Shown in pieces: positions 52,182-60,876 of a stretch of DNA of 64,000 nt. This DNA is from Rhodococcoides kyotonense. GTDB taxonomy: Bacteria > Actinomycetota > Actinomycetes > Mycobacteriales > Mycobacteriaceae. The stretch's first letter is position 1. The number at the start of each line of letters is the position of its first letter. The position numbers and the translations under genes are program-made. The stretch is from the NCBI RefSeq assembly GCF_900188125.1, contig NZ_FZOW01000002.1, positions 62,001 through 126,000 of the forward strand, given 5' to 3'. The notes under the pieces are model-generated. The model worked only from the letters and a program-made list of their open reading frames with translations. It had not been told where the DNA came from and searched no databases.

Positions 52182-54220
52182 CGATGTTGATGGAACGTAC
52201 CGCCGATGCTCCCGCTCGGCAGACCGGAAGACGTTGGGAGTGGATCGGACTCGGAGCACTCCTGATCGGCACAGCCGTCGCGTACATCTGGGGCCTCGGC
52301 GCGTCGGGGTGGGCCAACTCGTTCTATTCCGCTGCAGTACAAGCAGGTTCGGTGTCGTGGAAGGCGTTCTTCTTCGGCTCGTCGGATGCCGCGAACTCGA
52401 TCACCGTCGACAAGCCTCCGATGTCGCTGTGGCTGATGTCGCTGTCGGTACGTATCTTCGGGCTCAGCTCGTGGGCGATGTTGATCCCGCAGGCACTGCT
52501 GGGCGTCGGCTCGGTTGCGCTGCTGTGGGCGACGATCAGACGTCAGTTCGGCGCTGCAGCAGGGCTTCTCGCTGGGCTTGCTCTCGCTGTGACTCCCGTT
52601 GCGGCACTGATGTTCCGCTTCAACAATCCCGACGCGCTGCTCGTGCTGCTGATGATTGCCGCCGTGTGGGCGTCGATGCGTGCCGTCGAGGACGGGCGTA
52701 CTCGCTGGCTCGTGCTCACCGGAGTGTTCGTCGGCTTCGGGTTCCTGACCAAGCAGTTGCAGGTCATGCTCGTCATTCCGCCGATTGCGCTGATGTACCT
52801 GATTGCTGGACGACCCACGGTGGTGAAGCGGATCGGGCAACTCTTCGCCGCACTGGCTGCCGCGATCGTATCCGCCGGATGGTGGCTTCTGGCCGTGGAA
52901 CTGTGGCCGGCGTCGTCTCGCCCGTGGATCGGCGGATCCCAGAACAATTCCATCCTCGAACTCACGCTCGGCTACAACGGCCTCGGTCGCCTCAACGGTG
53001 AAGAAACCGGCAGTGTCACGCCCGGCGGCGGTGGCATGGGTGGCGGTACGGGTGGTGGCATGTGGGGTGAAACCGGCATCACCCGCATGTTCGACGCGTC
53101 CCAGGGCGGCCAGATCGCATGGCTCATTCCGTCGGCGTTGATCCTGTTCGTGCTGGGCCTCGCCTTGCGTGGACGTGTCCGGCGTACCGATCCGCAGCGC
53201 GCGGCGTTGACCGTGTGGGGTCTGTGGCTGCTGGTCACCGGTCTGACGTTCAGCTTCATGGCCGGCATCTTCCACTCGTACTACACGGTTGCGTTGTCGC
53301 CGGCGATCGCGGCGCTGATCGGCGCGGGCAGCGTGCTGGCATGGCGTCGTCGTGAGCAGTTGTGGGTGCGTATCGGTATGGCGGTCGCAGTGGTCGCCGC
53401 GGTGGCCATGGCCTGGGTGCTGTTGGGACGCAGCGCGGACTTCGTTCCGTGGCTTCGCTGGGCGGTGCTGGTCGTCGGATCGGTCGCAGCGGTAGCGGTG
53501 CTGATTCCTGCGATGACGCGTGGAAAGCTCGCTGTCGCATCGATTCTCGCGATCATGTTCGCCGGTCTTGCCGGTCCGACGGCCTACGCTGTCGACACCG
53601 TCACGACCCCACACACCGGGTCGATCGTCACTGCGGGTCCGTCCACCGGAATGGGTATGGGTGGTCCTGGCGGCGGACGAGGTATGGGCGCGCGTGATGG
53701 CGGCGGCCAGATGGGTCAGATGCCGGGCGGCGCACAGATGCCCGCCGGGTCTCCGATGCCCGGTGGTGCTCAGATGGGCCAGGCGGGCGCAGGTCAGGCT
53801 CCTGCAGGCATGCCAGGCGCTGCGTCCGACGGTGCCGCTTCGGACGGTCGCATGGGCGGCGGCGCCGGCGGACTGTTGAGTGGCAGCACGCCCACCGAGG
53901 CGATCACGTCGCTGCTCGAGGACGATGCCGACTCCTACACCTGGGTCGCCGCGGCCATCGGATCCAACAGCGCGTCGGGCTACCAGCTCGCGACGGAAGA
54001 CCCCGTCATGGCCATCGGCGGCTTCAACGGGACCGACCCGTCGCCGACGCTCGAGGAGTTCCAGCAGTACGTGTCCGACGGGCAGATCCACTACTTCATC
54101 GCAGGTGGAGGAATGGGTGGAAGCAGCTCCGGTACGTCGGCGGAGATCTCCGAGTGGGTCGAGGCGAACTACACCGCGACGACGGTCGACGGAGTCACGC
54201 TGTACGACCTCAGCCGATGA
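52178..54220 (+). CDS. ArnT/PMT-family membrane glycosyltransferase with Gly/Met-rich insert
   Basis: GT39/83-type transferase, 680 residues, using a polyprenyl-linked sugar to glycosylate an extracytoplasmic acceptor. Seen: helix 1 then ASGWANSFYSAAVQAGSVSW and DKPPMSLWLMSLSVRIFG (PMT catalytic loop), about 11 helices, a GGGGMGGGTGGGMWGE stretch in an outer loop, then a Gly/Met/Gln-rich tail region (about residues 490-565; repeats such as GGAQM, MPGG) before a soluble C-terminal domain with SASGYQLATEDPVMAIGGF. YkcB-like architecture. Acceptor unknown. Confidence 0.9.
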   Translation: MTMLMERTADAPARQTGRRWEWIGLGALLIGTAVAYIWGLGASGWANSFYSAAVQAGSVSWKAFFFGSSDAANSITVDKPPMSLWLMSLSVRIFGLSSWAMLIPQALLGVGSVALLWATIRRQFGAAAGLLAGLALAVTPVAALMFRFNNPDALLVLLMIAAVWASMRAVEDGRTRWLVLTGVFVGFGFLTKQLQVMLVIPPIALMYLIAGRPTVVKRIGQLFAALAAAIVSAGWWLLAVELWPASSRPWIGGSQNNSILELTLGYNGLGRLNGEETGSVTPGGGGMGGGTGGGMWGETGITRMFDASQGGQIAWLIPSALILFVLGLALRGRVRRTDPQRAALTVWGLWLLVTGLTFSFMAGIFHSYYTVALSPAIAALIGAGSVLAWRRREQLWVRIGMAVAVVAAVAMAWVLLGRSADFVPWLRWAVLVVGSVAAVAVLIPAMTRGKLAVASILAIMFAGLAGPTAYAVDTVTTPHTGSIVTAGPSTGMGMGGPGGGRGMGARDGGGQMGQMPGGAQMPAGSPMPGGAQMGQAGAGQAPAGMPGAASDGAASDGRMGGGAGGLLSGSTPTEAITSLLEDDADSYTWVAAAIGSNSASGYQLATEDPVMAIGGFNGTDPSPTLEEFQQYVSDGQIHYFIAGGGMGGSSSGTSAEISEWVEANYTATTVDGVTLYDLSR

Positions 54221-54260
54221 GTTTTCGTCGCAGAGGGTCGAGCCGATACCCTGATGCACT

Positions 54261-55511
54261 GTGCGCGTACTCGTCATAGGTTCCGGTGCTCGTGAGCACG
54301 CCCTCCTCCTCGCCTTGAGCAAGGACCCGAACGTCAGCAAGCTGCTGGTGGCTCCGGGTAATGCAGGCACGGGGAAGCTCGCCGAGCAGCATTCCGTCGA
54401 CGTCGCATCGGGTGCGGCAGTCACCGATCTCGCTCGTAAGGTCGAGGCGGACCTCGTGGTCATCGGACCCGAGGTCCCCCTCGTCCTCGGTGTTGCGGAC
54501 GCGCTGCGTGAGGTAGGGTTCGCCACGTTCGGCCCGTCCGCCGCGGCCGCTCGTATCGAAGGATCCAAGGCGTTCGCGAAGGACGTCATGGCCGCCGCAG
54601 GCGTTCGAACCGCCCACAGCGAGATCGTCGATTCACCGGCGAACCTCGATGCGGCCCTCGACCGGTTCGGCCCCAACTGGGTGGTCAAGGACGACGGTCT
54701 CGCCGCGGGTAAGGGTGTCGTCGTGACCACCGACCGGCTCGTGGCACGCGATCACGCCGCCGAACTGCTCGAGACCGGCCACCCGGTGCTGCTCGAATCG
54801 TTCCTCGACGGCCCCGAAGTGTCGCTGTTCTGCCTTGTCGACGGTGAGACCGTCGTACCGTTGCTGCCCGCGCAGGACCATAAGCGCGTCGGCGACGGCG
54901 ACACCGGCCCGAACACCGGTGGCATGGGCGCGTACACGCCGTTGCCCTGGCTGCCGGCCGACGTGGTCCAGCAGATCGTCACCGACGTCGTCGAACCCGT
55001 TGCAGCCGAGATGGTCAAAAGGGGTTGCCCGTTCTCCGGTCTGCTCTATGCAGGCCTCGCGATCGGTTCGCAGGGGCCTGCCGTCGTCGAATTCAACTGC
55101 CGCTTCGGTGATCCCGAGACGCAGGCAGTGCTCGAACTACTCGAGTCGCCTCTCGGCGAGGCGTTGAACGCAACGGCAACCGGCACCCTCGGATCGCTCG
55201 CACCGTTGCAGTGGAAGGACGGCGCTGCGGTGACCGTCGTGCTTGCCGCCGAGAACTACCCCGGTCGTCCGCGTACGGGCGACACCATCACCGGTGCCGA
55301 CGCCGCAGGAGTGCTGCACGCAGGGACCGCGGTCGAGGACGGCGCCGTCGTCTCGGCCGGTGGTCGTGTGCTCAGTGTCGTCGGATCCGGCGAGGATCTG
55401 GCCGCGGCACGTGCAGACGCGTACGCGAAGATCGAGTCGATCACGTTGCCGGGCAGCCACTTCCGCACGGATATCGGTCTGGCCGCGCTCGAAGGGCGTA
55501 TCTCTCTCTGA
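54261..55511 (+). CDS. purD: Phosphoribosylamine-glycine ligase
   Basis: GAR synthetase, second step of purine synthesis, ATP-grasp enzyme of 416 residues. Seen: [16 protein letters not shown]-domain, [24 protein letters not shown]-grasp [50 protein letters not shown] and the C-terminal [24 protein letters not shown] at 54261 fits the family N-terminus exactly although no strong ribosome site precedes it. Housekeeping gene; other pur genes are not in the window. A long palindrome follows 14 bp after the stop. Confidence 0.97.
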   Translation: MRVLVIGSGAREHALLLALSKDPNVSKLLVAPGNAGTGKLAEQHSVDVASGAAVTDLARKVEADLVVIGPEVPLVLGVADALREVGFATFGPSAAAARIEGSKAFAKDVMAAAGVRTAHSEIVDSPANLDAALDRFGPNWVVKDDGLAAGKGVVVTTDRLVARDHAAELLETGHPVLLESFLDGPEVSLFCLVDGETVVPLLPAQDHKRVGDGDTGPNTGGMGAYTPLPWLPADVVQQIVTDVVEPVAAEMVKRGCPFSGLLYAGLAIGSQGPAVVEFNCRFGDPETQAVLELLESPLGEALNATATGTLGSLAPLQWKDGAAVTVVLAAENYPGRPRTGDTITGADAAGVLHAGTAVEDGAVVSAGGRVLSVVGSGEDLAAARADAYAKIESITLPGSHFRTDIGLAALEGRISL

Positions 55512-55525
55512 CACCCGACACTGTT

Positions 55526-55581
55526 GCTCCATTATCTTGCGAAATTTCCCGAAAAAGGGAAATTCGGCAAGATAATGGAGC
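55526..55581. repeat. AT-rich palindrome between purD and the DUF559 gene
   Basis: 25-nt arms (left starts GCTCCATTATCTTGC, right ends GCAAGATAATGGAGC) with two mismatches around GAAAAA. It sits in the 71-bp gap of two convergent genes and ends one base before the minus-strand stop codon. Likely bidirectional terminator; sequence unlike the 46-bp family, so a second class. Confidence 0.75.
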
Positions 55582-55582
55582 T

Positions 55583-56464
55583 TCAGTTACCCCTGCTCTT
55601 CCTACGGCGCCGCACGATCGCCGCGATCTCGTCTGCGACCTTGTCGACATCTCGGTAGACCGTGGCCGCGGAATACCTGAGCACCAACCAACGCCGTATG
55701 ACCATCCAGTTCTGACGTACTCGGTCGTTGTCGAACGTTCTCGGCGTGCTGTGAACTTCACGCCCGTCGATCTCGACGTCCACCCTGGCCAGCTCATCGA
55801 CAAGGTCTCCGAAGTACGGACCGATGGGCGCATTGATCTCCATCCGGATGCCTCGCGCTCGTAAGGCCCTCGCGACCATGCGCTCGGGTTCCGACAGGGT
55901 GCCGGGGCAACACACCTCGAGTTGTCTGCGCAGTTCGACCATGCCCTTCATACCCTTGGCAGTGTCGAGGTGATCGGCCACAGCACGCCAGGACACGCGT
56001 GTACTCATGTTGTGGTCGAAGAACTGCTCCAGGCTGGCACCTTCGAGTGATGCGGCCACGTCCACGAAGCATTGGACTGCCGAGACGACCGGGAGTCCCT
56101 GGCGTTCGAAGGTCGGTACCGAGCGGCGATGGAGTACCAACCAGTCGACGCTGTCGCACCGCACGGAGCGGGGGACCGTTGCGTGAACGGTCGACGGTTC
56201 ACCGTCCAGCAGATTCCACAACCATGCCGCACTGTCGTGGCTGAGCACGGCATCCCCGCGCCACAGAGTTACTGCCACGCACAGGTCGAGATACGTCGGC
56301 TCGGGGTCGGAGTACACGCTCGGCAGCAACCGAACCAGTGCGCCGCTGCGCACTCTGCGCGCAATGCCCGCCGGCGAGATCCCGGACTCCACAAGCTGTG
56401 TGCGCGTGTACACCCCCATGGCGCCACACCATTGCACGAAACCGAGAACTCGACCGAAAGTCAT
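55583..56464 (-). CDS. AbiEi-antitoxin-like / DUF559 nuclease-fold protein
   Basis: A 293-residue protein common in Rhodococcus and Gordonia. Seen: N-terminal winged-helix like type IV antitoxin AbiEi (YTRTQLVESGISPAGIARRV, GALVRLLPSVYS) and a C-terminal Vsr-like/DUF559 part with RVDVEIDGREVHS, DRVRQNWMVIRRWLVLRYSA, resembling a PD-(D/E)xK nuclease core. ATG at 56464 sits inside a DnaA-box-like palindrome; ATG at 56419 is the alternative. No toxin gene is adjacent, so a TA role is doubtful. Confidence 0.75.
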   Translation of the reverse strand: MTFGRVLGFVQWCGAMGVYTRTQLVESGISPAGIARRVRSGALVRLLPSVYSDPEPTYLDLCVAVTLWRGDAVLSHDSAAWLWNLLDGEPSTVHATVPRSVRCDSVDWLVLHRRSVPTFERQGLPVVSAVQCFVDVAASLEGASLEQFFDHNMSTRVSWRAVADHLDTAKGMKGMVELRRQLEVCCPGTLSEPERMVARALRARGIRMEINAPIGPYFGDLVDELARVDVEIDGREVHSTPRTFDNDRVRQNWMVIRRWLVLRYSAATVYRDVDKVADEIAAIVRRRRKSRGN

Positions 56465-56478
56465 CCACAGCTGTGGAT
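56463..56478. promoter_or_regulatory. 16-bp palindrome with DnaA-box sequence
   Basis: ATCCACAGCTGTGGAT, perfect. The right half with following AA reads TGTGGATAA, i.e. TTATCCACA on the minus strand, the classic DnaA box (56472-56480); the left half is one base off. It overlaps the DUF559 start. Single site, so not an origin. Confidence 0.45.
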
Positions 56479-56481
56479 AAC

Positions 56482-57591
56482 TCAGTCCAGAGCGTCGAAC
56501 CTCGGGATCAGGTGTTCGGCAACGTGTTCGGCCTCGTCGATCAACGGCCACCCGGCGAGGATGAGCGACGTCAGTCCCGTACGAGCCTTCAACTCAGCTA
56601 CCGAGGACGTGATCTCGTCCGGTGTTCCGACGTAGTAGACGGCCGAGCTTCCGGTGGCGAAGATGTCGAGCGGCGACCATGCGGTGATCCCGGCGTGGAT
56701 GCCGTCGCCGAGGTACAGGTCGTCGGGCTCGGGGAGCTTGCCGGCGAGGATCGTCTCGACCCATCCCTGACGCTGGGCGTCTCGGGCGGTGAACGTCGAC
56801 AGGTCTTGTTTCCCGCCTGTGCGACGACGCACTGCCTTGTCGAGTACGTCGGTGATCTGGTCGATTCCCGCGACTTCGAACAGCGACCTGAACCGTTCGA
56901 TCGCCTCGTCATGCGATGCGCGCACGATCACCCCGGACAGGGCGCCGAAGTCCTCGAACGCCCGCCCTTCGACAGCGCCTGCAGTGCGCGCTTCGCCGAA
57001 CTTGCTCTCGATGAAGCTGGTCTCGCGCAGCATCGTCAGGTAGGAGTTCAACACGCGGCCCGAGTTCCTCAGTCCGGCCTCCGAGTCGCCTGCGCCCCAC
57101 AGCGGAACACCCTGATCCTGAACGGCATTCAGCGACAGCGGGGTGTTCGGGAAGTTCGAGTGCGAGCCCTCGGCGTAGAACTTGCGGAAGTCGGCCCAGT
57201 ACGCCTCACCCTGCTCGTAGCGCTCGTCGTGGGGCACGTCCATCGAGTACTTCGTCAGAATGTTCTCGCGCCCGTTGACGGAGTTGATCAGCAAACGGCC
57301 GCCGCTGAACGCGTCGAACGTCAACGCCTTGTCGGCCAGCAGACGCGCAGGGATCATCTGTGCGTAGATCGCGACGAGGAACTTCATCCGAGTGGTGTGT
57401 GACGCCGCGAACGAGGCCGAGACGAAGGGATCGTTCGGCCACGTCGCAACGAGTGCGCCCTCGAATCCGCCGTCGTCGATGGTCTTCGCGAGCCGGATGT
57501 ACCGACCGATGTCGACGGGGTGCAGCCCGTCGGGACTCCACGGGAAGTCGCCGTCGGCGGGGGTCAGGTACCAGAAGGTCTTGATGCTCAT
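56482..57591 (-). CDS. LLM flavin-dependent monooxygenase, SsuD-like
   Basis: Bacterial-luciferase-like TIM-barrel monooxygenase of 369 residues, closest in pattern to alkanesulfonate monooxygenase SsuD. Seen: FWYLTPADGDFPWSPDG, GFEGALVATWPNDPFVSASF, AQMIPARLLADKALTFDAFSGGR (flavin phosphate side) and VQDQGVPLWGAGDSEAGLRNSG. Uses FMNH2 from a separate reductase, none of which is visible. It overlaps thiM by four bases and thus belongs to sseA-thiM-LLM. Substrate unknown; SsuD cleaves C-S bonds in sulfonates. Confidence 0.9.
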   Translation of the reverse strand: MSIKTFWYLTPADGDFPWSPDGLHPVDIGRYIRLAKTIDDGGFEGALVATWPNDPFVSASFAASHTTRMKFLVAIYAQMIPARLLADKALTFDAFSGGRLLINSVNGRENILTKYSMDVPHDERYEQGEAYWADFRKFYAEGSHSNFPNTPLSLNAVQDQGVPLWGAGDSEAGLRNSGRVLNSYLTMLRETSFIESKFGEARTAGAVEGRAFEDFGALSGVIVRASHDEAIERFRSLFEVAGIDQITDVLDKAVRRRTGGKQDLSTFTARDAQRQGWVETILAGKLPEPDDLYLGDGIHAGITAWSPLDIFATGSSAVYYVGTPDEITSSVAELKARTGLTSLILAGWPLIDEAEHVAEHLIPRFDALD

Positions 57592-58409
57592 ACGTCCAGT
57601 CGTTCGATTCGTGCCTGCGTCCGGAGGTCGTCCGGTGTGACGGATGCGAGGGCGTCGAGATACGCGACGGCAAACGATCCAGGCCCCGACGAGTTGTGTT
57701 CTGCCAGTTCCGAAGCCACCGCGACGTGGGCGTGTGCTGCAGTCAGTCCCAGCAGAGGCGTCGACGCCACCGCGAGATAGGCAGCGACCAGGCCACCCAG
57801 CGAGCAGCCGGTCGCGGTGACCTTCGTCAGGAGGGGGCTGCCACCGGAGACGGTGACGCCGATCGGGCCGTCGGTGCTACGTCCGACGATGTAATCGACC
57901 GGCCCCGAGGCGGATACGGCCTCGGCCTGGTCGAGCAACGAGACGGCCGCGGGTACGGCGTCCCCGGAGTCCGACGCGCTGTCGACACCGCGCGTCGAAT
58001 TGCCCAGGCCTGCAAGCGCGATGATCTCGGATCCGTTGCCGCGGATGGCGGTCGGGCTCTTCTTCAGCAGGTCGGCGGCGAGGCCGGTGCGCCACGGTAG
58101 GCCGCCGACACCGACGGGGTCGAGAACCCACGGAGTGCCTGCAGCGACCGCGCCGTCGGCGGCGAGGGTGAATGCTTCGGCGGTGCCGTCGTCGGGGGTG
58201 CCGAGGTTGATCAGCACGCCTCCTGCGATGGCAGCGAAACCTGCTGCCTCGTGGGCATTGTCGATGTGTGCGTTACTGGCGCCTGCCGCGAGCAGGACGT
58301 TGGTGACGAAGTTCGCCGACACGATGTTCGTGAGCGACTGCACCAGAGGCGTCGTATCACGCAGTGCGGCAAGGGTGTCGGCAACGGAATCGGCAGTGGG
58401 GTGAGTCAT
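57588..58409 (-). CDS. thiM: Hydroxyethylthiazole kinase
   Basis: Salvage kinase phosphorylating 4-methyl-5-(2-hydroxyethyl)thiazole, 273 residues. Seen: PLVQSLTNIVSANFVTNVLLAAGAS, WVLDPVGVGGLPWR, IRGNGSEIIALAG and the phosphate-loop VTATGCSLGGLVAAYLA with catalytic Cys. All ThiM hallmarks. No thiE, thiD or thiamine riboswitch is adjacent; instead it sits between a sulfurtransferase gene (one base away) and an SsuD-like monooxygenase gene (ATGA overlap), an unusual context that suggests a special thiazole route. Confidence 0.95.
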   Translation of the reverse strand: MTHPTADSVADTLAALRDTTPLVQSLTNIVSANFVTNVLLAAGASNAHIDNAHEAAGFAAIAGGVLINLGTPDDGTAEAFTLAADGAVAAGTPWVLDPVGVGGLPWRTGLAADLLKKSPTAIRGNGSEIIALAGLGNSTRGVDSASDSGDAVPAAVSLLDQAEAVSASGPVDYIVGRSTDGPIGVTVSGGSPLLTKVTATGCSLGGLVAAYLAVASTPLLGLTAAHAHVAVASELAEHNSSGPGSFAVAYLDALASVTPDDLRTQARIERLDV

Positions 58410-58410
58410 G

Positions 58411-59259
58411 TCAGTGATCCTCGGTGGTAGGGGAGGTGACGAGTGGAAGCGACATTTCGGCGCTCCATTCTTCGAGTGAGCCGTCGTAGATCTGGATGTC
58501 GGCGTGGCCGGCGACGGTGAGGGCCAACGCCGTCAGACAGGCGGAGATGCCGCCGCCGCAGTAGATCACTGTGGGAGAGACGGTTTCACGTGAATCGGCG
58601 GGGATGACGCGACCGTCGGAATCCAGGAACGACCGGGCCGACAGGTTGAGGCTGCCGGGGATGTGCCCGCGTCGGGAGTATCGCGTCGGGATCGACCCGG
58701 CGAAGTGCTCGGCGGACAACGCGCAGATCAGGGTTCCCGGGGCAACACCGCGTGAGATGGCGGCGACGTCGTCCTTGTCCGCCCAGAGCCCGAGGTCCGG
58801 TAGCACCGGCGCAGAGATCGGCGGTCGAGCGTCGGCACCCCCCGAGGCGACGGGCAATCCGAGCGAGACCCACAGAGGTAGTCCGCCGTCGAGCACCTGC
58901 GCGTCGATTCCGGCGTTGCGCAGAACCCACCACAGGCGCGCGGCCCACATCGTCGACCCCTGGTCGTACAGGACGATGGACGACGCCGGCGTGATTCCCA
59001 GCCGCGCGAGGTCGGCGGCGAGCATCTCGGCGCTGGGGTGAGTGTGGTGGATCGCTGCGGACGTGTCCGAGAAACTCGTCAACAAGTCGACGTGGAACGA
59101 ACCGGGAATGTGCTGCTCACGCCACCCGGATTCTCCCGATGCGACACGGTAGTCGCCGTCGAATCGAGGGGATTCCAACGTCACGGATGCGTCGATCACG
59201 ACGACCGACGGGTCGTCCAGCCTGGCCACGAGGTCGCGTGGGTCGATGATCGGGGGCAT
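58411..59259 (-). CDS. sseA: Two-domain thiosulfate/3-mercaptopyruvate sulfurtransferase
   Basis: Rhodanese-family sulfurtransferase, 282 residues. Seen: inactive N-terminal rhodanese domain (RDLVARLDDPSVVVIDA, HIPGSFHVD, IVLYDQGSTMWAARLWW) and active C-terminal domain with HIPGSLNLSARSFLD and the persulfide-forming Cys in IYCGGGISACLTALAL. The loop CGGGISA resembles the CGSGVTA of 3-mercaptopyruvate enzymes more than the CRKGVT of thiosulfate enzymes. First gene of sseA-thiM-LLM; divergent from a GntR regulator. Confidence 0.93.
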   Translation of the reverse strand: MPPIIDPRDLVARLDDPSVVVIDASVTLESPRFDGDYRVASGESGWREQHIPGSFHVDLLTSFSDTSAAIHHTHPSAEMLAADLARLGITPASSIVLYDQGSTMWAARLWWVLRNAGIDAQVLDGGLPLWVSLGLPVASGGADARPPISAPVLPDLGLWADKDDVAAISRGVAPGTLICALSAEHFAGSIPTRYSRRGHIPGSLNLSARSFLDSDGRVIPADSRETVSPTVIYCGGGISACLTALALTVAGHADIQIYDGSLEEWSAEMSLPLVTSPTTEDH

Positions 59260-59290
59260 TGTCAGTCCTTTCGAGCAGTAGCGTCGACGA

Positions 59291-59300
59291 GTGTATACGC
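59291..59300. promoter_or_regulatory. Candidate GntR operator
   Basis: GTGTATACGC in the 84-bp gap between divergent sseA and gntR starts, centred on GTATAC. FCD-type GntR regulators often bind short TnGTnnnACnA-like dyads; a weak but well-placed match. Confidence 0.35.
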
Positions 59301-59343
59301 TTGCATCCGCGAATAGGATTCCGAGGAGCGAGAGGAGGCGGGT

Positions 59344-59976
59344 ATGGACGGGTCGGATCAGACCTCGCGTCAGTACGTGCGTTTGCGATCGGACATCCTC
59401 GCCGGGAAGTTCGCCCAGCCTGCGGTCCTTCTGGAGACGACGCTCGCCGCGTCGTACGGCGTCTCTCGCACACCGATCCGAGAGGCGCTCAACCTACTCG
59501 TCCACGATGGTCTGCTCGAGCGTGCGCCGCGTGGGTTCCGCGTCAGGTCGGGCACGCCAGAGGACGTCGTCGAGATCTACGCAGCGCGCATCGCGCTCGA
59601 ATCGGAGGCTGCGGCGTCGGCTGCCACTCGCCGAACCGACCTCGACCTTGCCCGGCTCGAACAGGTACACGATCAATGCTGCTCGGGAGCAGATCCCGAC
59701 GAGGTGCGCGCAGCCAACTTCCGCTTCCATGAAGTGCTGTGGGACGCAGCACACAACGCGACGATCTCGGCGCTCCTCGTGCGGCTGACGATGCAGCTGC
59801 GAATCTACGACAGTGGCCCACCGTCGAACTACGGTGAGCCCGAAGTGCTGAACTCCGAGCACCAGTCGATTCTCACCGCCCTGCGCGAGCGCGACGAGGA
59901 ACGTGCTCGCGCGGACATGCGTCGTCACCTCGAACGCAGCCGGGATCAGAGGATCAGGATGTTCGCCTCCCGCTGA
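59344..59976 (+). CDS. GntR-family (FCD) regulator
   Basis: FadR-type GntR regulator, 210 residues. Seen: winged helix at 8-72 (RQYVRLRSDILAGKFAQPAVL, GVSRTPIREALNLLVHDGLLE) and an all-helical FCD domain (85-205) with metal-type residues in AANFRFHEVLWDAAHN and SEHQSILTALRERDEERARADMRRHLE. GGAGG lies six bases before the ATG. Placed between the two operons of the thiazole-type cluster, it is the likely switch for both; the ligand would be a carboxylate if the FCD metal site is active. Confidence 0.92.
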   Translation: MDGSDQTSRQYVRLRSDILAGKFAQPAVLLETTLAASYGVSRTPIREALNLLVHDGLLERAPRGFRVRSGTPEDVVEIYAARIALESEAAASAATRRTDLDLARLEQVHDQCCSGADPDEVRAANFRFHEVLWDAAHNATISALLVRLTMQLRIYDSGPPSNYGEPEVLNSEHQSILTALRERDEERARADMRRHLERSRDQRIRMFASR

Positions 59977-60093
59977 CGCATCCGGCGCAATCAGTCGGTT
60001 ACACGATTGCGCCCTGGACGGCACAGTACGGCAAGAGAATTCGGGTGCAGCGCCCTCTTCGGCGCTGTCCACTTCGAGTTCGAGGAGCAGTCG

Positions 60094-60876
60094 ATGACTT
60101 CGGCGCTTGTCGGCGACTACGAGGTCCGCCTGATCCCCACCGGAACCGGCAGCTTTCCGGGTTCCATGGTGTTCTGGGGTTCGGACCACCTCGTGCGCCA
60201 CGATTTGACCTTCCATTCCGTACTGATACGCGGCCACGGCCGAACGATTCTGATCAACACCGGGTTTCCCGACGACCTGGCACCCGTCAACGACGCGTAC
60301 TCGCGTTCCATGGGAACGACGATCGCCCACGACGAGAACCTCGTCGACGCTCTCGCAACTCTCGGGGTCGGCCCCGAAGGCGTGACCGACGTGATTCTCG
60401 CGCCGCTCGGTCTGTATTCCACGGGAGCCGCGCTGCGGTTCTCGGATGCGACGTTCTGGATCGCACGAGAAGGATGGGTCAGCTTCCACACCTCGCCCGA
60501 CCATCCGCACGACCGACCCGACAGTACGATCCCGCCGAGCCTGCTGGCCTGGCTGACCGGGGCAGGGCGAGCCCAGCTCCGACTCGTCGACGACGACGAG
60601 ATCGCACCCGGCATTCGTGCATGGTGGACGGGCGGGCATCACCGCGCGTCGATGTGCATCGAGGTCGCGACGGACACTGCGCCGCTGGCTATTTCCGACG
60701 TCTACTTCCATGAACGAAACTTCACCGACGACCACCCGGTTGGCATGTCCGAGAACATCTACGAAATCCTCGACGCGTACCGACGTATCCGACGCTCTGG
60801 TGCGGTCGCGGTGCCGTTGTTCGACCCCGGCAACCGAACTCGGTTCCCCGGCGGCGTGGTCGGAGTGGCATCGTGA
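60094..60876 (+). CDS. Metallo-beta-lactamase-fold protein lacking the HxHxDH motif
   Basis: A 260-residue protein whose layout follows the lactonase-like metallo-beta-lactamase fold: ILINTGFPDDL (usual ILIDTG), VTDVILAPLGLYSTGAALRF at the place of TDVVLTHLHxDHxGG, WIAREGW, and WWTGGHHRASM (usual TPGHTPG). The zinc motif HxHxDH is gone (Pro104, Gly106, Tyr108, Ser109), as is the Asp of the IDTG strand. It may bind another cofactor or be a non-catalytic relic. GAGGAG precedes ATG 60094. Overlaps the MFS gene by four bases. Confidence 0.75.
   Translation: MTSALVGDYEVRLIPTGTGSFPGSMVFWGSDHLVRHDLTFHSVLIRGHGRTILINTGFPDDLAPVNDAYSRSMGTTIAHDENLVDALATLGVGPEGVTDVILAPLGLYSTGAALRFSDATFWIAREGWVSFHTSPDHPHDRPDSTIPPSLLAWLTGAGRAQLRLVDDDEIAPGIRAWWTGGHHRASMCIEVATDTAPLAISDVYFHERNFTDDHPVGMSENIYEILDAYRRIRRSGAVAVPLFDPGNRTRFPGGVVGVAS

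Noticed and set aside
51983-54730. A 915-codon open frame on the minus strand across the glycosyltransferase pair and purD
   Set aside because: It is antisense to three well-supported genes, is rich in Arg/His/Asp as GC-bias shadows are, and shows no domain.
55583-56464. Type IV toxin-antitoxin system
   Set aside because: Only the AbiEi-like/DUF559 protein is found; both neighbours (purD and an LLM monooxygenase) are not toxins.
56463-56480. DnaA-box-like palindrome, and TTGTCCACA near 3886, as signs of a replication origin
   Set aside because: Isolated single boxes, no dnaA/dnaN genes or box cluster; chance matches are expected at this frequency.
59260-59343. TPP riboswitch upstream of the sseA-thiM operon
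   Set aside because: The conserved CTGAGA and related core blocks are not present on the minus-strand leader; control by the GntR protein fits better.
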